Shown: positions 7,275 through 15,968, counted from the first letter of the stretch. The stretch is 64,000 bases of DNA from Catellatospora paridis (GCF_009720365.1 NZ_WBZD01000017.1:124001-188000), one strand, 5' to 3'. The notes: generated by a model not told the origin, from the sequence alone. A program made the numbers and translations.

Positions 7275-7916
7275 GTGACGGAGACGGACGCGGCCCCGCT
7301 GTCGGGACGCAAACAGCAGGCGGCGCGCAATGACACGGTCATCCTCGACGCGGCCCGGGAGGTGTTCCTCGCCGACCCGAAGGCGCCCATAGCCGCCGTC
7401 GCCGCGCGGGCGGGCGTCGGCATCAGCGCGCTCTACCGCCGCTACAGCGGCAAGGAGGAACTGCTGCGCCGGCTGTGCCACGACGGGCTGCTGCTGTTCA
7501 CCGCCCGGGCGCAGACGGCGCTCGCCGAAGCGGACCCGTGGCAAGGCCTGACCGGCTTCCTGCAGGAGATCGTCGATGCCGACGTGCACTCGCTCACCGT
7601 GCACCTGGCCGGGACCTTCACGCCCACCCCCGAGATGGGCGCGACCGCGCGGCAGGCCGGCGAGCTGGTGGCGCGACTCGTGCAGCGCGCCCTCGCCGGC
7701 GGCAGCCTGCGGCCCGACGCCGTGCTCGGCGACATCACCCTGCTGCTGGAGAGCTGCGCCGCGGTGCGGGTGCCCGACCCCGCACGCACCCGCGAACTGC
7801 GCGCCCGCCACCTCGCGCTGCTGCTCGACGGCCTCGCCGCCGAACCCGACCGCACCGCGCTGCCCGGCCCCGCCCCGACCGCCCCCGAACTCAACTGGCG
7901 CTGGCGCACCCCCTGA
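7275..7916 (+). CDS. TetR-family transcriptional regulator
   Basis: This 213-residue protein has an N-terminal helix-turn-helix: AAREVFLADPKAPIAAVAARAGVGISALYRRYSGKEELLRRL (about 25-66) is the standard TetR HTH with the YRRY..KEEL end. The rest is an all-helical ligand/dimer domain. GTG at 7275 is preferred because upstream in-frame codons overlap the operator palindromes. It is divergent to the TIGR03086 gene and its stop lies eight bases from the convergent hydrolase. The effector is unknown. Confidence 0.85.
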   Translation: MTETDAAPLSGRKQQAARNDTVILDAAREVFLADPKAPIAAVAARAGVGISALYRRYSGKEELLRRLCHDGLLLFTARAQTALAEADPWQGLTGFLQEIVDADVHSLTVHLAGTFTPTPEMGATARQAGELVARLVQRALAGGSLRPDAVLGDITLLLESCAAVRVPDPARTRELRARHLALLLDGLAAEPDRTALPGPAPTAPELNWRWRTP

Positions 7917-7924
7917 CCGGGGAG

Positions 7925-8449
7925 TCAGTGGAGTTCGGTGAGCAGGGATTGGCCCTCCGGCCAGGAGCCGAGGCCTGAGCCGGCGTTGAGGTGGCCGCCG
8001 CGGGGGACCACGACCAGGCGGGAGCCCCAGGCCCGGGCGAAGGCCTCGCTGCGCGGCAGGGCCGCCCACGGGTCGTCGTCGCCGGCGACGAGGATGCTCG
8101 GGAAGGGCAGCGGCACGAGCGGCACCGGGCGGAAGTTCACCAGCTCGGGCACGTCCGCGGTGTCCACATCGGCGGGCGCCACCAGCAGCGCGCCGCGTAC
8201 CCGGGCGGTGTCGCCGCCACGGGCGACCCAGTGCGCCACGGTCACGCAGCCGAGGCTGTGCGCCACCAGGACCACCGGCTCGGGCGCGGCCGCCACGGCG
8301 GCGGCCAGCGTGTCGACCCAGTCGCCGACCAGGGGGTGGAACCAGTCGGCCTGCTCCACGCGCGAGAACCCCAGCTCCTGCTCCCACCGGGTCTGCCAGT
8401 GCGCCGGACCGGAGTCCTCGAAGCCGGGCAGGATCAGCACGCTCGTCAC
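7925..8449 (-). CDS. RBBP9/YdeN-family serine hydrolase
   Basis: This 174-residue protein opens with VLILPGFEDSGPAHWQTRWE, the RBBP9/YdeN signature around the oxyanion hole. It has the nucleophile in AHSLGC (S65), an acid in AGDDDPW (D124-D126) and the base in GGHLNAGSGLG (H153). These small cytoplasmic hydrolases mostly have unknown substrates. It is 31 bases beyond the stop of the aldehyde dehydrogenase gene on the same strand and could be the last gene of that operon, or independent. Confidence 0.82.
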   Translation of the reverse strand: MTSVLILPGFEDSGPAHWQTRWEQELGFSRVEQADWFHPLVGDWVDTLAAAVAAAPEPVVLVAHSLGCVTVAHWVARGGDTARVRGALLVAPADVDTADVPELVNFRPVPLVPLPFPSILVAGDDDPWAALPRSEAFARAWGSRLVVVPRGGHLNAGSGLGSWPEGQSLLTELH

Positions 8450-8480
8450 GTCAGCAGGGTAGACGGAACCCCACCCCGGA

Positions 8481-9929
8481 TCATGACGCCGGGTACGCGT
8501 TCGCCGCCGCGCCCGCCCCGCCCGCCCGGAACGCGGCCGGTGCGTGTACGACGCAGGTCTGCGCGTACTCGGCGATGCCCTCGTCGCCGTACTCGCGGCC
8601 GTAGCCGGACCGTTTCACCCCGCCGAACGGCGCGCGCAGCGACATGCCGGTGCGGTTGTGCGTGTTGACGAACACGAACCCGGCGTCCAGCCGCCGTGCC
8701 ACGGCGAACGCCCGCTCCTCGTCGGCCGACCACACCGACGCGCCGAGCCCCAGCTCACCCGCGTTCGCGCGGGCCACGAGGTCGTCCTCGTCGCGGTAGG
8801 ACAGCAGCGGCACGGTCGGCCCGAACTGCTCCTCGGCGACCACCGGGGCGTCCTCGGGCACGCCGGTGACCAGCGCCGGCGCGACGAAGTGCCCGGCCCG
8901 CAGGTCGGTGCCCGGATCGGCCCGGCCCACCGGCAGCGCCCGCCCGCCGCGCGCGACCGCGTCCTCGACCAGGCCGGTGATCCGGGCCGCCGCCTCGGCG
9001 GTCACCACCGGGCCCATGCTCACCCCGGCGGCGAGCGGATCGCCCAGGCACAGCACCTCGTCGGCGGCCTGGCGGTACGCGGCGACGAACTCGTCGTGGC
9101 GGGCCGCGGGCACGTACAGCCGTTTGGCCGCCATGCACACCTGCCCGCTGGTCGCGAACGAGGCCATGACCAGCCGCCGCATCGGTTCCGGGGACAGGTC
9201 GGCGTCGTCGAGCAGCAGCACCGGATCGTTGCCGCCCAGCTCCAGCACGGTCGGCGTGGTGTGGGTCGCGGCCGCCGCCGCGACGACCCGTGCCGTCGCG
9301 GCCCCGCCGGTGAACGCGACCTTGCCGACCAGCGGGTGCCCGACCAGCGCGGCACCCGCCTCGGCGTCGCCGTGCAGCACCTGCAGCACCGCGGCCGGCA
9401 GCGCCGACGACATCAGTCGCACCGTTCGGTCGACGGCCAGCGGGGCGAGCGGCGACGGCTTCACCACGACCGCGTTGCCCGCCGCCAGCGCCGGGGCGAT
9501 CTTCAGGAAGGACAGGATGATCGGGGCGTTCCACGGGGTGATCGCCGCGACCACGCCGTACGGCCGGCGGCGCAGCAGCAGCCGTCCCGCCGCGTCGTCG
9601 AGCGCCGTGTCGGCGAGCACCCGCGGGGCCTGGTCGGCCACCCAGCGCAGGAACGTCAGCGCGAAACCGAGCTCACCGCGGCAGTCGGCCAGCACCTTGC
9701 CCGACTCGCGGGCCAGCAGCTCGGCGAGCACCGCCAGGTCCGGCTCGACCGCGTCGGCGGCGGCCCGCAGCGCGGCCACCCGCTCCGCGGTCTCCACGCA
9801 CGCCCAGCCCCGCTGCGCCGCGTCGGCGGCCCGCACCACGGCGTCGACCCGTGCCGGGTTCGCCGACGGCACGGTGCCGACCAGCTCGTACACCCGCGCC
9901 GGGTTGTAGCGCGCGATCCGCTCGCTCAT
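8481..9929 (-). CDS. Aldehyde dehydrogenase family protein
   Basis: This 482-residue protein has the complete catalytic set: N134 (TPWNAP), E230 (TVLELGGNDP) and C265 (SGQVCMAAK). It also has a C-terminal PFGGVKRSGYGREYG motif. It oxidises an aldehyde to an acid with NAD(P). ATG at 9929 overlaps by four bases the stop of a 29-codon micro-ORF, which itself overlaps the upstream monooxygenase stop. It is therefore probably translated in a chain from the monooxygenase. SSADH/benzaldehyde-type enzymes are the closest in feel; the substrate cannot be read from sequence. Confidence 0.88.
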   Translation of the reverse strand: MSERIARYNPARVYELVGTVPSANPARVDAVVRAADAAQRGWACVETAERVAALRAAADAVEPDLAVLAELLARESGKVLADCRGELGFALTFLRWVADQAPRVLADTALDDAAGRLLLRRRPYGVVAAITPWNAPIILSFLKIAPALAAGNAVVVKPSPLAPLAVDRTVRLMSSALPAAVLQVLHGDAEAGAALVGHPLVGKVAFTGGAATARVVAAAAATHTTPTVLELGGNDPVLLLDDADLSPEPMRRLVMASFATSGQVCMAAKRLYVPAARHDEFVAAYRQAADEVLCLGDPLAAGVSMGPVVTAEAAARITGLVEDAVARGGRALPVGRADPGTDLRAGHFVAPALVTGVPEDAPVVAEEQFGPTVPLLSYRDEDDLVARANAGELGLGASVWSADEERAFAVARRLDAGFVFVNTHNRTGMSLRAPFGGVKRSGYGREYGDEGIAEYAQTCVVHAPAAFRAGGAGAAANAYPAS

Positions 9930-10015
9930 GCCGCCTCCCCGCCGCGCACGGCCCGCGAGCCCGGCCGCCCGCCGCGCACGGCCTGCGGGGCCGGTCGTTT
10001 ACCGCGGGCGCTCAC
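9926..10015 (-). CDS. Bridging micro-ORF (29 residues) between two operon genes
   Basis: It starts with GTG overlapping the monooxygenase TGA (GTGA) and ends with TGA overlapping the aldehyde dehydrogenase ATG (ATGA), so it spans the whole 82-base gap. The peptide is Arg/Gly/Pro-rich with a repeated AVRGG element. A GGGGAGG ribosome site lies at its 3' end for the next gene. The likely role is to carry ribosomes across the gap; a peptide function is not evident. Confidence 0.45.
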   Translation of the reverse strand: MSARGKRPAPQAVRGGRPGSRAVRGGEAA

Positions 10016-11157
10016 GCGGGCACCGGGCGCAGGGAGGAGATCATGCAGGCGCGCAGCAGGTGGGCGCGGGCGCGGGCCGGGTCGGCCGCGATGGCGCGGA
10101 TCTCGTCCAGGTACGCCGCGCGCGCCGCGGGCTCGGTGGCGGTGAGGCGCTGGTAGTTCTGGTGCGAGACGGTCTGCACGTACTCCAGCGCGATGCGGCG
10201 CCGCTGCGTCGTGGCCGGCCGGACCGCGCCGTCGCCGGTGACCAGCGCGCGGGCGTACGCCACCGCGTCGTGGATGCCCGAGTTCATGCCCAGCCCGCCC
10301 AGCGGGTTGTTGACGTGCGCGGCGTCCCCCGCCAGCAGCACCCGTCCGACCTGGAACGACTCGGCGACGCGCTGGTGTACGCGGTAGATGCTGGCGTGCG
10401 CGACCTGCCACGGCCGCCCCGGATCGGCGACCTGCCGCAGCCGCCCGTCGAGCCGGTCCAGCTCGTCGCGGTCGGGCGTGCCGTCGGGCGTCGGCAGCAG
10501 CACCCGCCAGTGATCCGGCGTACGCAGCAGCACCGACCAGTCCACCGGGTCGAACACGTAGTTGACCTCGGCGAGGTCGTCGAGCAGGCTCGGCAGGTCC
10601 TCGTCGGTGGACGCGACCAGGAAACGCTCCGGGTAGGTGATGCCCGCGAACTCCACGCCGAGCGAGCGGCGCACCGCCGAATGCGCCCCGTCGGCGGCGA
10701 TCAGCCAGCCGCCGCGCTCGGTCCGGCCGTCGGCGGCCCGGACCACCACGCCGTCGGCGACCTGGTCGACACCGGCCACCGGCCAGCCGAAGCGGACGAC
10801 ACCCCCGGCGGCTTCGACCTCGGCCAGCAGGATCGGGGTGAGTTTGGACTGCTCGCACTGCACCCGGTACGGGTACGGCGTGTCCCGGGCGAGCACGCCC
10901 AGGTCGAGCGTGGCGACGTGGCCTGCCCGGTCGCGGTGGGCGAACGTCGGCGCGATCAGGCCCCGGGCCAGCAGCGCGTCGACGACGCCCAGCTCGGCGA
11001 GCATCTCCAGGGTCGGCGGGTGGAACGTCGACGCCCGCGACTCGGCCGCCAGGCCGTCACCCGCCTCCAGCACGGTCACCGCGACACCCTGCCGCGCCAG
11101 CGCCAGCGCGGCGGTCAACCCGACCGGCCCCGCCCCGGCCACGATGATCCTGCTCAT
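10012..11157 (-). CDS. FAD-dependent aromatic-type monooxygenase (PheA/TfdB/UbiH-like)
   Basis: This 381-residue protein has the three motifs of class A flavoprotein hydroxylases: dinucleotide-binding GAGPVG (8-13), DGAHSAVRR (DG motif, about 156-164) and GRVLLAGDAAHVNNPLGGLGMN (GD motif with D278). These enzymes use NAD(P)H and O2 to hydroxylate aromatic or related rings, and some act on indoles or pyrrolic compounds. ATG 11157 follows GGGAGGAGAGGGC and overlaps a 26-residue micro-ORF by ATGA. It is shorter than the 500-600 of TfdB types. It lacks the C-terminal thioredoxin-like extension. Confidence 0.88.
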   Translation of the reverse strand: MSRIIVAGAGPVGLTAALALARQGVAVTVLEAGDGLAAESRASTFHPPTLEMLAELGVVDALLARGLIAPTFAHRDRAGHVATLDLGVLARDTPYPYRVQCEQSKLTPILLAEVEAAGGVVRFGWPVAGVDQVADGVVVRAADGRTERGGWLIAADGAHSAVRRSLGVEFAGITYPERFLVASTDEDLPSLLDDLAEVNYVFDPVDWSVLLRTPDHWRVLLPTPDGTPDRDELDRLDGRLRQVADPGRPWQVAHASIYRVHQRVAESFQVGRVLLAGDAAHVNNPLGGLGMNSGIHDAVAYARALVTGDGAVRPATTQRRRIALEYVQTVSHQNYQRLTATEPAARAAYLDEIRAIAADPARARAHLLRACMISSLRPVPA

Positions 11158-11234
11158 GCCCTCTCCTCCCGGCTTCCGGTCATGCTGCGTCGCTCGCTTT
11201 CGATGAGGGAGCGGGGTCGCGCCCGCTCCGCCAT
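11154..11234 (-). CDS. Leader micro-ORF (26 residues) upstream of the monooxygenase
   Basis: It starts with ATG at 11234 and ends ...SREERA with a TGA overlapping the monooxygenase ATG. The monooxygenase ribosome site (GGGAGGAGAGG) is inside its last codons. The left arm of a large inverted repeat starts four bases upstream of its ATG. No clear ribosome site of its own is visible. It could be a leader peptide or a remnant of a repeat cassette. Confidence 0.4.
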   Translation of the reverse strand: MAERARPRSLIESERRSMTGSREERA

Positions 11235-11237
11235 GCG

Positions 11238-11302
11238 ATAGACGTTGGCCTATCTGATCGAGTGTCCGTAGATCGAACTCGATCTGATAAGCCAACGTCT
11301 AT
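11238..11302. repeat. Large near-perfect inverted repeat
   Basis: Arms 11238-11263 and 11277-11302 match at 24 of 26 positions, separated by 13 bases. The arms begin ATAGACGTTGGC and end GATCGAGT. It lies in the only sizeable gap (11158-11316) of this minus operon, between the isocitrate-lyase-like gene and the monooxygenase. It could be an attenuator, a double operator or a small mobile-element remnant. No U-run follows. Confidence 0.85.
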
Positions 11303-11316
11303 GAAAGGGGGGTTGG

Positions 11317-12171
11317 TCATCGGCTGTTCTTGGCGTCCAGGGCCAGGGCTTCGTCTTGGCCGACGAGCCCGGTGAACTCGGCCCAGGGCAGCCGGTCCGT
11401 GCTCGCCCTGCCCGCCGTGGCGATCTCCCGGTAGGCGCGGGCGGCGGCGTGCAGGGCGGCCAGCAACGGGGCGACCGGGTGCAGCACGAGGCGCACTCCC
11501 ACCGCGGCCAGCGCGGCATCGCTCGCGGCGACGGTGTGCCCCGCTGCCTCGGACCGGTTCAGCACCAGTGGCACGCCGGGCAGCGCCGCCTGGGCGCGGG
11601 CCAGCTCGTCGAGCCCGGACACACCCTCCAGGAACACCGCGTCCGCGCCGGCCTCGGCGTAGCTCCGACCACGGGCGATCGCGTCGTCCAACCCGGTCAC
11701 CGTGTACGCGTCGGTGCGCGCCACCACCACGATGCCGGTGCCGTCGGACACCACTGCCCGGATCTTGCGGGCGGCTGTGTCTGCGTCGACCAGTTCCTTG
11801 CCCGCGAGGTGGCCGCAGCGCTTCGGCATCACCTGGTCCTCCAGGTGCAGGCCGGACACGCCCGCCGCCGCGTAGCGCCTGGCCGTCCACACCGCCTGCA
11901 GCGCGTCGCCGTAGCCGGTGTCGGCGTCGGCCAGCAGCGGCACGCCGCTCAGCGCGGGCGTGATCCGGGCGGCGCGTTCGGCGATGTGCGTGCCGTGCAC
12001 GTAGCCCAGGTCGGGCAGCCCCAGGTCGAGGGCGGCGCAGGCGGCCCCGGACAGGTGCGCGGCCCGGTGCCCGGCGCGTACGGCCAGGGCCGCGGTGGGC
12101 GGGTCGTACACACCGGGCAGGTGGGTGACGCCGCCGGAGGCGAGCAGGGCCCGCAGCGCCGCGGCGGTCAC
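11317..12171 (-). CDS. Isocitrate lyase/PEP mutase superfamily protein (methylisocitrate-lyase-like)
   Basis: This 284-residue protein has the superfamily signature with the catalytic loop KRCGH (117-121, C119) and metal-binding DADTGYG (82-88), followed by LHLEDQ. The intact KRCGH loop indicates a C-C lyase (methylisocitrate, dimethylmalate or oxaloacetate type) rather than a mutase. GTG at 12171 overlaps the aldehyde dehydrogenase stop (GTGA), which decides the start. It is adjacent to CoA-pathway genes handling branched dicarboxylates, so a substituted malate or citrate is a reasonable substrate. Dimethylmalate lyase of nicotinate degraders belongs to this family. Confidence 0.87.
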   Translation of the reverse strand: MTAAALRALLASGGVTHLPGVYDPPTAALAVRAGHRAAHLSGAACAALDLGLPDLGYVHGTHIAERAARITPALSGVPLLADADTGYGDALQAVWTARRYAAAGVSGLHLEDQVMPKRCGHLAGKELVDADTAARKIRAVVSDGTGIVVVARTDAYTVTGLDDAIARGRSYAEAGADAVFLEGVSGLDELARAQAALPGVPLVLNRSEAAGHTVAASDAALAAVGVRLVLHPVAPLLAALHAAARAYREIATAGRASTDRLPWAEFTGLVGQDEALALDAKNSR

Positions 12172-13643
12172 GGGCGGCCGTGCAGCGCGAAGCCGCCCTC
12201 GACGCCGACGACCCGCGGGTTGGTGAAGAAGCGCAGCGTCTCGGCCGTGCCCTCCTCCGAGTATCCGGACAGCCCCCACGCCGGGCGCGGCGTCAACAGG
12301 TGCAGGCTCATCACGCTGGACCCGTTGACCTTCACCTCGCCCGCGCGCAGCCGCCGCGCGACCGCGAGCGCGGCCTGCTCGTCGGCGCCGGACACGTACG
12401 CCTCCAGCCCGTACGGCGTGCCGTTGGCCAGCGCCACGGCCTCGTCGACGGTCGTGTAGGTGTGTACGGCGGCGACCGGGCCGAAGATCTCGTGCGTGGT
12501 GTGCGCCGGTTCGACGCCGGTGACCAAGGTCGGGCTGAGGTAGTTGCCCCGATCGGGCACGGTCATCGGCGCGTGCGCGGTGCCGCCGTGGCCGACGAGC
12601 GCGTCGCGGGCCGCGGCGACCCGATCGCGGTGTCCGGAGTGGACCAGCGGGCCGAAGTCGGTGTCCGGGTCGAGCGGTGCGCCGACCCGGAGTGCGGCCA
12701 GCCGGGACAGGGTCGCGTCGAGGATCTCGGCGGCCCGGTCGGCGGGCACGATCAGGCGGCCCAGCGCCCGGCACCACTGCCCGTTGAGTGTGGTGAGCAG
12801 GTCGGCGGCGGCACGGGCGGCATCCGCGGTGTCCGCGTCGGGCAGCACCAGCAGCGGGTTGTTGCCGCCGAGTTCCAGCTGCACCGGCTTGATGTCGTAC
12901 GCGCAGGCCGCCGCGACGGCCCGACCGCCGGCCAGCCCGCCGGTGAACGACACGGCCCGCACCCGCGGGTCGCTTACCAGCCGCGTGCCGGTGTCCGCGT
13001 CGCCGTGCACGAGCTGGAACAGCCCGCCGGGCAGCCCCGCCTCGGCCAGCGCCGCGTGCACGGCCCGCGCCAGCAGTTGCGTGCCGTACGGGGCGTACTC
13101 GCTGGGTTTGACGATCGTGGGGCAGCCTGCCGCGAGCGCGTTGGCGGCCTTGTGCGCGGCCATCGGCGCGGGTGCGTTCCACGGCACCAGGCAGGCCGCC
13201 GGTCCCCAGGGCAGCCGGTCGACGTGGGCGAGGCGGCCGTCCTCGCGCGGCATCGCGCTGCTCAGCCAGCCGTCGCGCAGCTGCATCGCGGCCAGGCGGA
13301 ACGCGCCGCCGAGGATGACCGACAGCGGCATGGTCTGCGAGATCGGCACGCCGGTGGCGAACGACTCGATCGCGGCGATGTCGGCTCCGGCCGCCTCGAC
13401 CCGGGTCGCGACCGCGTCGAGCACGTCGGCGCGCTCGGTCGCGGGCAGGCCGGACCAGACGCCGGAGTCGTGCACCGCAGTCGCCGCGGCGACGGCCGCG
13501 TCGACCCGGGCGGGGTTGCTGCCCACGGCCGCGCCGACGGGCTCGCCGGTGGCCGGATCCTGCAGCGTGAAGCCGAGCGGGGCGGCACAGGCCTGCCATT
13601 GCCCGTCGACCAGGTCGGCGACGGCCTCGGGCCGGGCGCTCAC
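12168..13643 (-). CDS. Aldehyde dehydrogenase family protein
   Basis: This 491-residue protein has E257 (VQLELGGNNP) and the nucleophile C291 (LNGQWCRALGR). The surrounding sequence differs from the common QxC consensus, so this is a distinct subfamily from the enzyme at 8481-9929. GTG at 13643 overlaps the preceding gene's TGA by four bases, and its own stop overlaps the isocitrate-lyase-like gene. An oxidised product could feed the lyase. The substrate is unknown. Confidence 0.87.
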   Translation of the reverse strand: MSARPEAVADLVDGQWQACAAPLGFTLQDPATGEPVGAAVGSNPARVDAAVAAATAVHDSGVWSGLPATERADVLDAVATRVEAAGADIAAIESFATGVPISQTMPLSVILGGAFRLAAMQLRDGWLSSAMPREDGRLAHVDRLPWGPAACLVPWNAPAPMAAHKAANALAAGCPTIVKPSEYAPYGTQLLARAVHAALAEAGLPGGLFQLVHGDADTGTRLVSDPRVRAVSFTGGLAGGRAVAAACAYDIKPVQLELGGNNPLLVLPDADTADAARAAADLLTTLNGQWCRALGRLIVPADRAAEILDATLSRLAALRVGAPLDPDTDFGPLVHSGHRDRVAAARDALVGHGGTAHAPMTVPDRGNYLSPTLVTGVEPAHTTHEIFGPVAAVHTYTTVDEAVALANGTPYGLEAYVSGADEQAALAVARRLRAGEVKVNGSSVMSLHLLTPRPAWGLSGYSEEGTAETLRFFTNPRVVGVEGGFALHGRP

Positions 13644-14926
13644 TTGGGCACGCTCGCGAACAGGTCGTTGGAGCGGTCGGCGGTGATCATGCCGGCCGCC
13701 TCCAGCCGGCCGCGCTCCGGCGGGAAGGTCATGACCAGGCCCATCGACAGGTCACGCAGGGCGCGGCCCATGGTCCCGTGCAGGGTCGCGCCGGACGTGC
13801 CGCACGCCTTGACCGCGCCGACCGCGACCGCGAACGCGTTCTCGCAGATGGAGCCCTTGGCCAGCCGCCACTGCCGGTAGACCTCGGCCTTGGGCGCGAT
13901 GGGCGGCTCGGACGTCTCCAGCAGCAGCTGGCGGCGCAGCCACAGGTACGCCGTCTCCAGGTTCTCGGTCATGTCCCCGATGATCACCTGGTGCATGGGG
14001 GACTCGGCAATGGGCCGTCCGGTGTCGGCGAACGTCTTGCTGGTCAGCCGCTGCAGCGTCTCGTCATAGACGCCCTGGGCGCAGCCGACGTACACGGCGG
14101 TGATGGCGAGCTGGTTGCCGACGAAGCTGCCCCGGCTGCACTGCAGCATCTTCACGAACGCGCCGGGCACGGTCAGCGCCTCGGTCGCGGGCACCCACAC
14201 GTCGCGCAGGGTGATGCCGTGGTTGGCCGAGCCGCGCATGCCCAGGCCGTCCCAGGCCGGACGAGAGGCGACGCCCTCGGCCTCGCGCGGCACCAGGAAC
14301 AGGGCCAGCCCGGCGGCCGTGTCGGTGCCGTCGAGCCGGGCGGTGACCAGGTAGGTGTCGGCGACGCCGGTGGCGCAGCCGAACGACTTCTCGCCGGTGA
14401 TCAGCCAGCCCTCGACGCCGTCGCGGGTCGCCGGGCGGGCCGTGGTGGAGATGGCGATGTTGGCGCTCGCGCTCTTGACCGACTCGCTGGCGAAGTTGGC
14501 CAGCCACATGCCGCCCGCCATGCGGCGCAGCACCTGCTCGGCGAAGGCCCGCACCACCGGCCCGTCGCCGTCGTCGAACAGCCCGGCGTCGATCGCCTCC
14601 AGCGGCAGCAGCCCGCGCGACGCGCTGGTGTTGTGGAAGAAGAAGGCCAGCGCGGTCGACGGGCAGGCGCTGCCCATGGCGAACGTCGCCGCGGCCAGGT
14701 CGCGCAGTCCCCCGCCGAGACCGCCGTACTCCTGCGGCACGACCAGGCCGAGCAGCCCCGCCTCGCGCAGCAGCGCGACGTGGCCGACCGGGAACTGCCC
14801 GGACGCGTCGGCCTGCTCGGCCGCGGCGCGCAGCGCGGGCAGCACCGCTTCCACGCGGGCCGCGCGGTCGAGTTCGGCGTCGGTCATGTCGTCGACGAGG
14901 CGCTGGCCGATGAGCCGGTCTGCCAT
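13640..14926 (-). CDS. Acyl-CoA-dehydrogenase-fold flavoprotein, atypical
   Basis: This 428-residue protein has the acyl-CoA dehydrogenase domain order: an N-terminal helical domain with GLLGLVVPQEYGGLGGG, a middle beta domain and a C-terminal helical bundle. The usual mid-domain LTEP.AGSD motif is replaced by ASESVKSASANIA. Near the C terminus, LRDLSMGLVMTFPPERGR replaces the segment that normally carries the catalytic Glu. With a flavin reductase domain encoded directly upstream, it may be the oxygenase of a two-component flavin monooxygenase of the DszC/HpaB structural class instead of a dehydrogenase. ATG 14926 has AAGGGAG eight bases upstream; the in-frame GTG at 14935 does not. Confidence 0.8.
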   Translation of the reverse strand: MADRLIGQRLVDDMTDAELDRAARVEAVLPALRAAAEQADASGQFPVGHVALLREAGLLGLVVPQEYGGLGGGLRDLAAATFAMGSACPSTALAFFFHNTSASRGLLPLEAIDAGLFDDGDGPVVRAFAEQVLRRMAGGMWLANFASESVKSASANIAISTTARPATRDGVEGWLITGEKSFGCATGVADTYLVTARLDGTDTAAGLALFLVPREAEGVASRPAWDGLGMRGSANHGITLRDVWVPATEALTVPGAFVKMLQCSRGSFVGNQLAITAVYVGCAQGVYDETLQRLTSKTFADTGRPIAESPMHQVIIGDMTENLETAYLWLRRQLLLETSEPPIAPKAEVYRQWRLAKGSICENAFAVAVGAVKACGTSGATLHGTMGRALRDLSMGLVMTFPPERGRLEAAGMITADRSNDLFASVPK

Positions 14927-14962
14927 TTCTTGCACTCCCTTGTGGATGGTCAGGCGAGTTCT

Positions 14963-15949
14963 TCAGGGGCTGAGGCCGGGCAGCGGCGCGCATGCCACAC
15001 CGAGTTGCCGGGCCAGCAGCAGCAGGTCCTGCGCGGGCAGGCCGCCGGAACCGGGGTCGAGCACGGTGTCGAAGCGGTGGACCCCGCTCTTCATCGCCAC
15101 CAGCGCGTTGACCAGACCGAGGCCGTGGTGCGCGAGCAGCCGCACCCGCACCGGCGCGGGTCGGGTGCGCACCACCGCGTCCTGTAGCACCCGGCGCACC
15201 TGCAGCGGGGACGCCGGGCTGGTCTCGGCGCAGCCCAGCGTCACACCCGGCAGCCCGGCCAGCGCGTCGATCGCGGCGAGCACGTCGGCCTCGCGCGCGG
15301 GGGAGAAGGCATCGGCGACGTACGCCAGCACGGGCGCGTGCGCCGCCGCGGCCGCCACCTGCGCGACGTCGCCGTGGTCGCGGACGAGCAGCGTGTGCGC
15401 CTGTTCGGCGGCGGGATCGTCGAGCACCGTCATGGTGATCTCCTCGGGCAGCGGGTCGGCCAGCTGGCCCCACGCGCGCGAGTGGAACAGCAGCGGCGCG
15501 GTGATCCGCGGCACCGCCGCGTCGACGACCCGGCCGACGAAGATGGTGTGGTCGCCGCCGGGGTACGCGTGCTCGACGGTGCAGTCCAGGCGGCCGGTCG
15601 CGTCGGCGAGCATGGGGCAGCCGGTCGGCCCGGTCAGCCAGTCGAGTCCGGCGAAGCGGTCCTCGCCCGGTCGCGCGCCCGCGAAGCGGCGGCCGATCTC
15701 GGCCTGGTCCTTGCCGAGGAAGCTCAGCGCGAACACTCCTGCCTGCTCGATCATCAGCCGGGTGGGCAGATGATTGCCCAGGCAGACCGAGACCAGTGGC
15801 GGATCGAGGCTGACCGAGGAGAATGAGCTGGCGGTCATGCCGTGGGGGCGGCGGGCGCCGTCCGGCTCGGTCACCATGGTGGTGACCACGGCGACGCCGC
15901 TGGGCCACTGGCTCAGCACCGAACGCAGGTGTGCGCCGTCCACCGCCAT
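14963..15949 (-). CDS. Flavin reductase fused to an HMG-CoA-lyase-like segment
   Basis: Residues 5-160 are a flavin reductase-like (FMN-binding split barrel) domain: SQWPSGVAVVTTM, HGMTASSFSSVSLDPPLVSVCLG, FALSFLGKDQ and the HTIFVGRVVDA strand. Residues about 185-320 look like the C-terminal half of a DRE-TIM (HMG-CoA lyase-type) barrel: LLAHHGLGLVNALVAMKSGVHRFDTVLDPGSGGLPAQDLLLLARQLG aligns with the H-x-H...GG segment of the true HMG-CoA lyase at 40936, but the first metal histidine pattern is altered and the catalytic GGC cysteine is absent. It probably supplies reduced flavin to the neighbouring ACAD-fold protein. The fused half is likely non-catalytic. It is the first gene of the minus operon, with operator 15969-15983 upstream. 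Confidence 0.75.
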   Translation of the reverse strand: MAVDGAHLRSVLSQWPSGVAVVTTMVTEPDGARRPHGMTASSFSSVSLDPPLVSVCLGNHLPTRLMIEQAGVFALSFLGKDQAEIGRRFAGARPGEDRFAGLDWLTGPTGCPMLADATGRLDCTVEHAYPGGDHTIFVGRVVDAAVPRITAPLLFHSRAWGQLADPLPEEITMTVLDDPAAEQAHTLLVRDHGDVAQVAAAAAHAPVLAYVADAFSPAREADVLAAIDALAGLPGVTLGCAETSPASPLQVRRVLQDAVVRTRPAPVRVRLLAHHGLGLVNALVAMKSGVHRFDTVLDPGSGGLPAQDLLLLARQLGVACAPLPGLSP

Positions 15950-15968
15950 CGCCCTCCGTTTCGCATTA

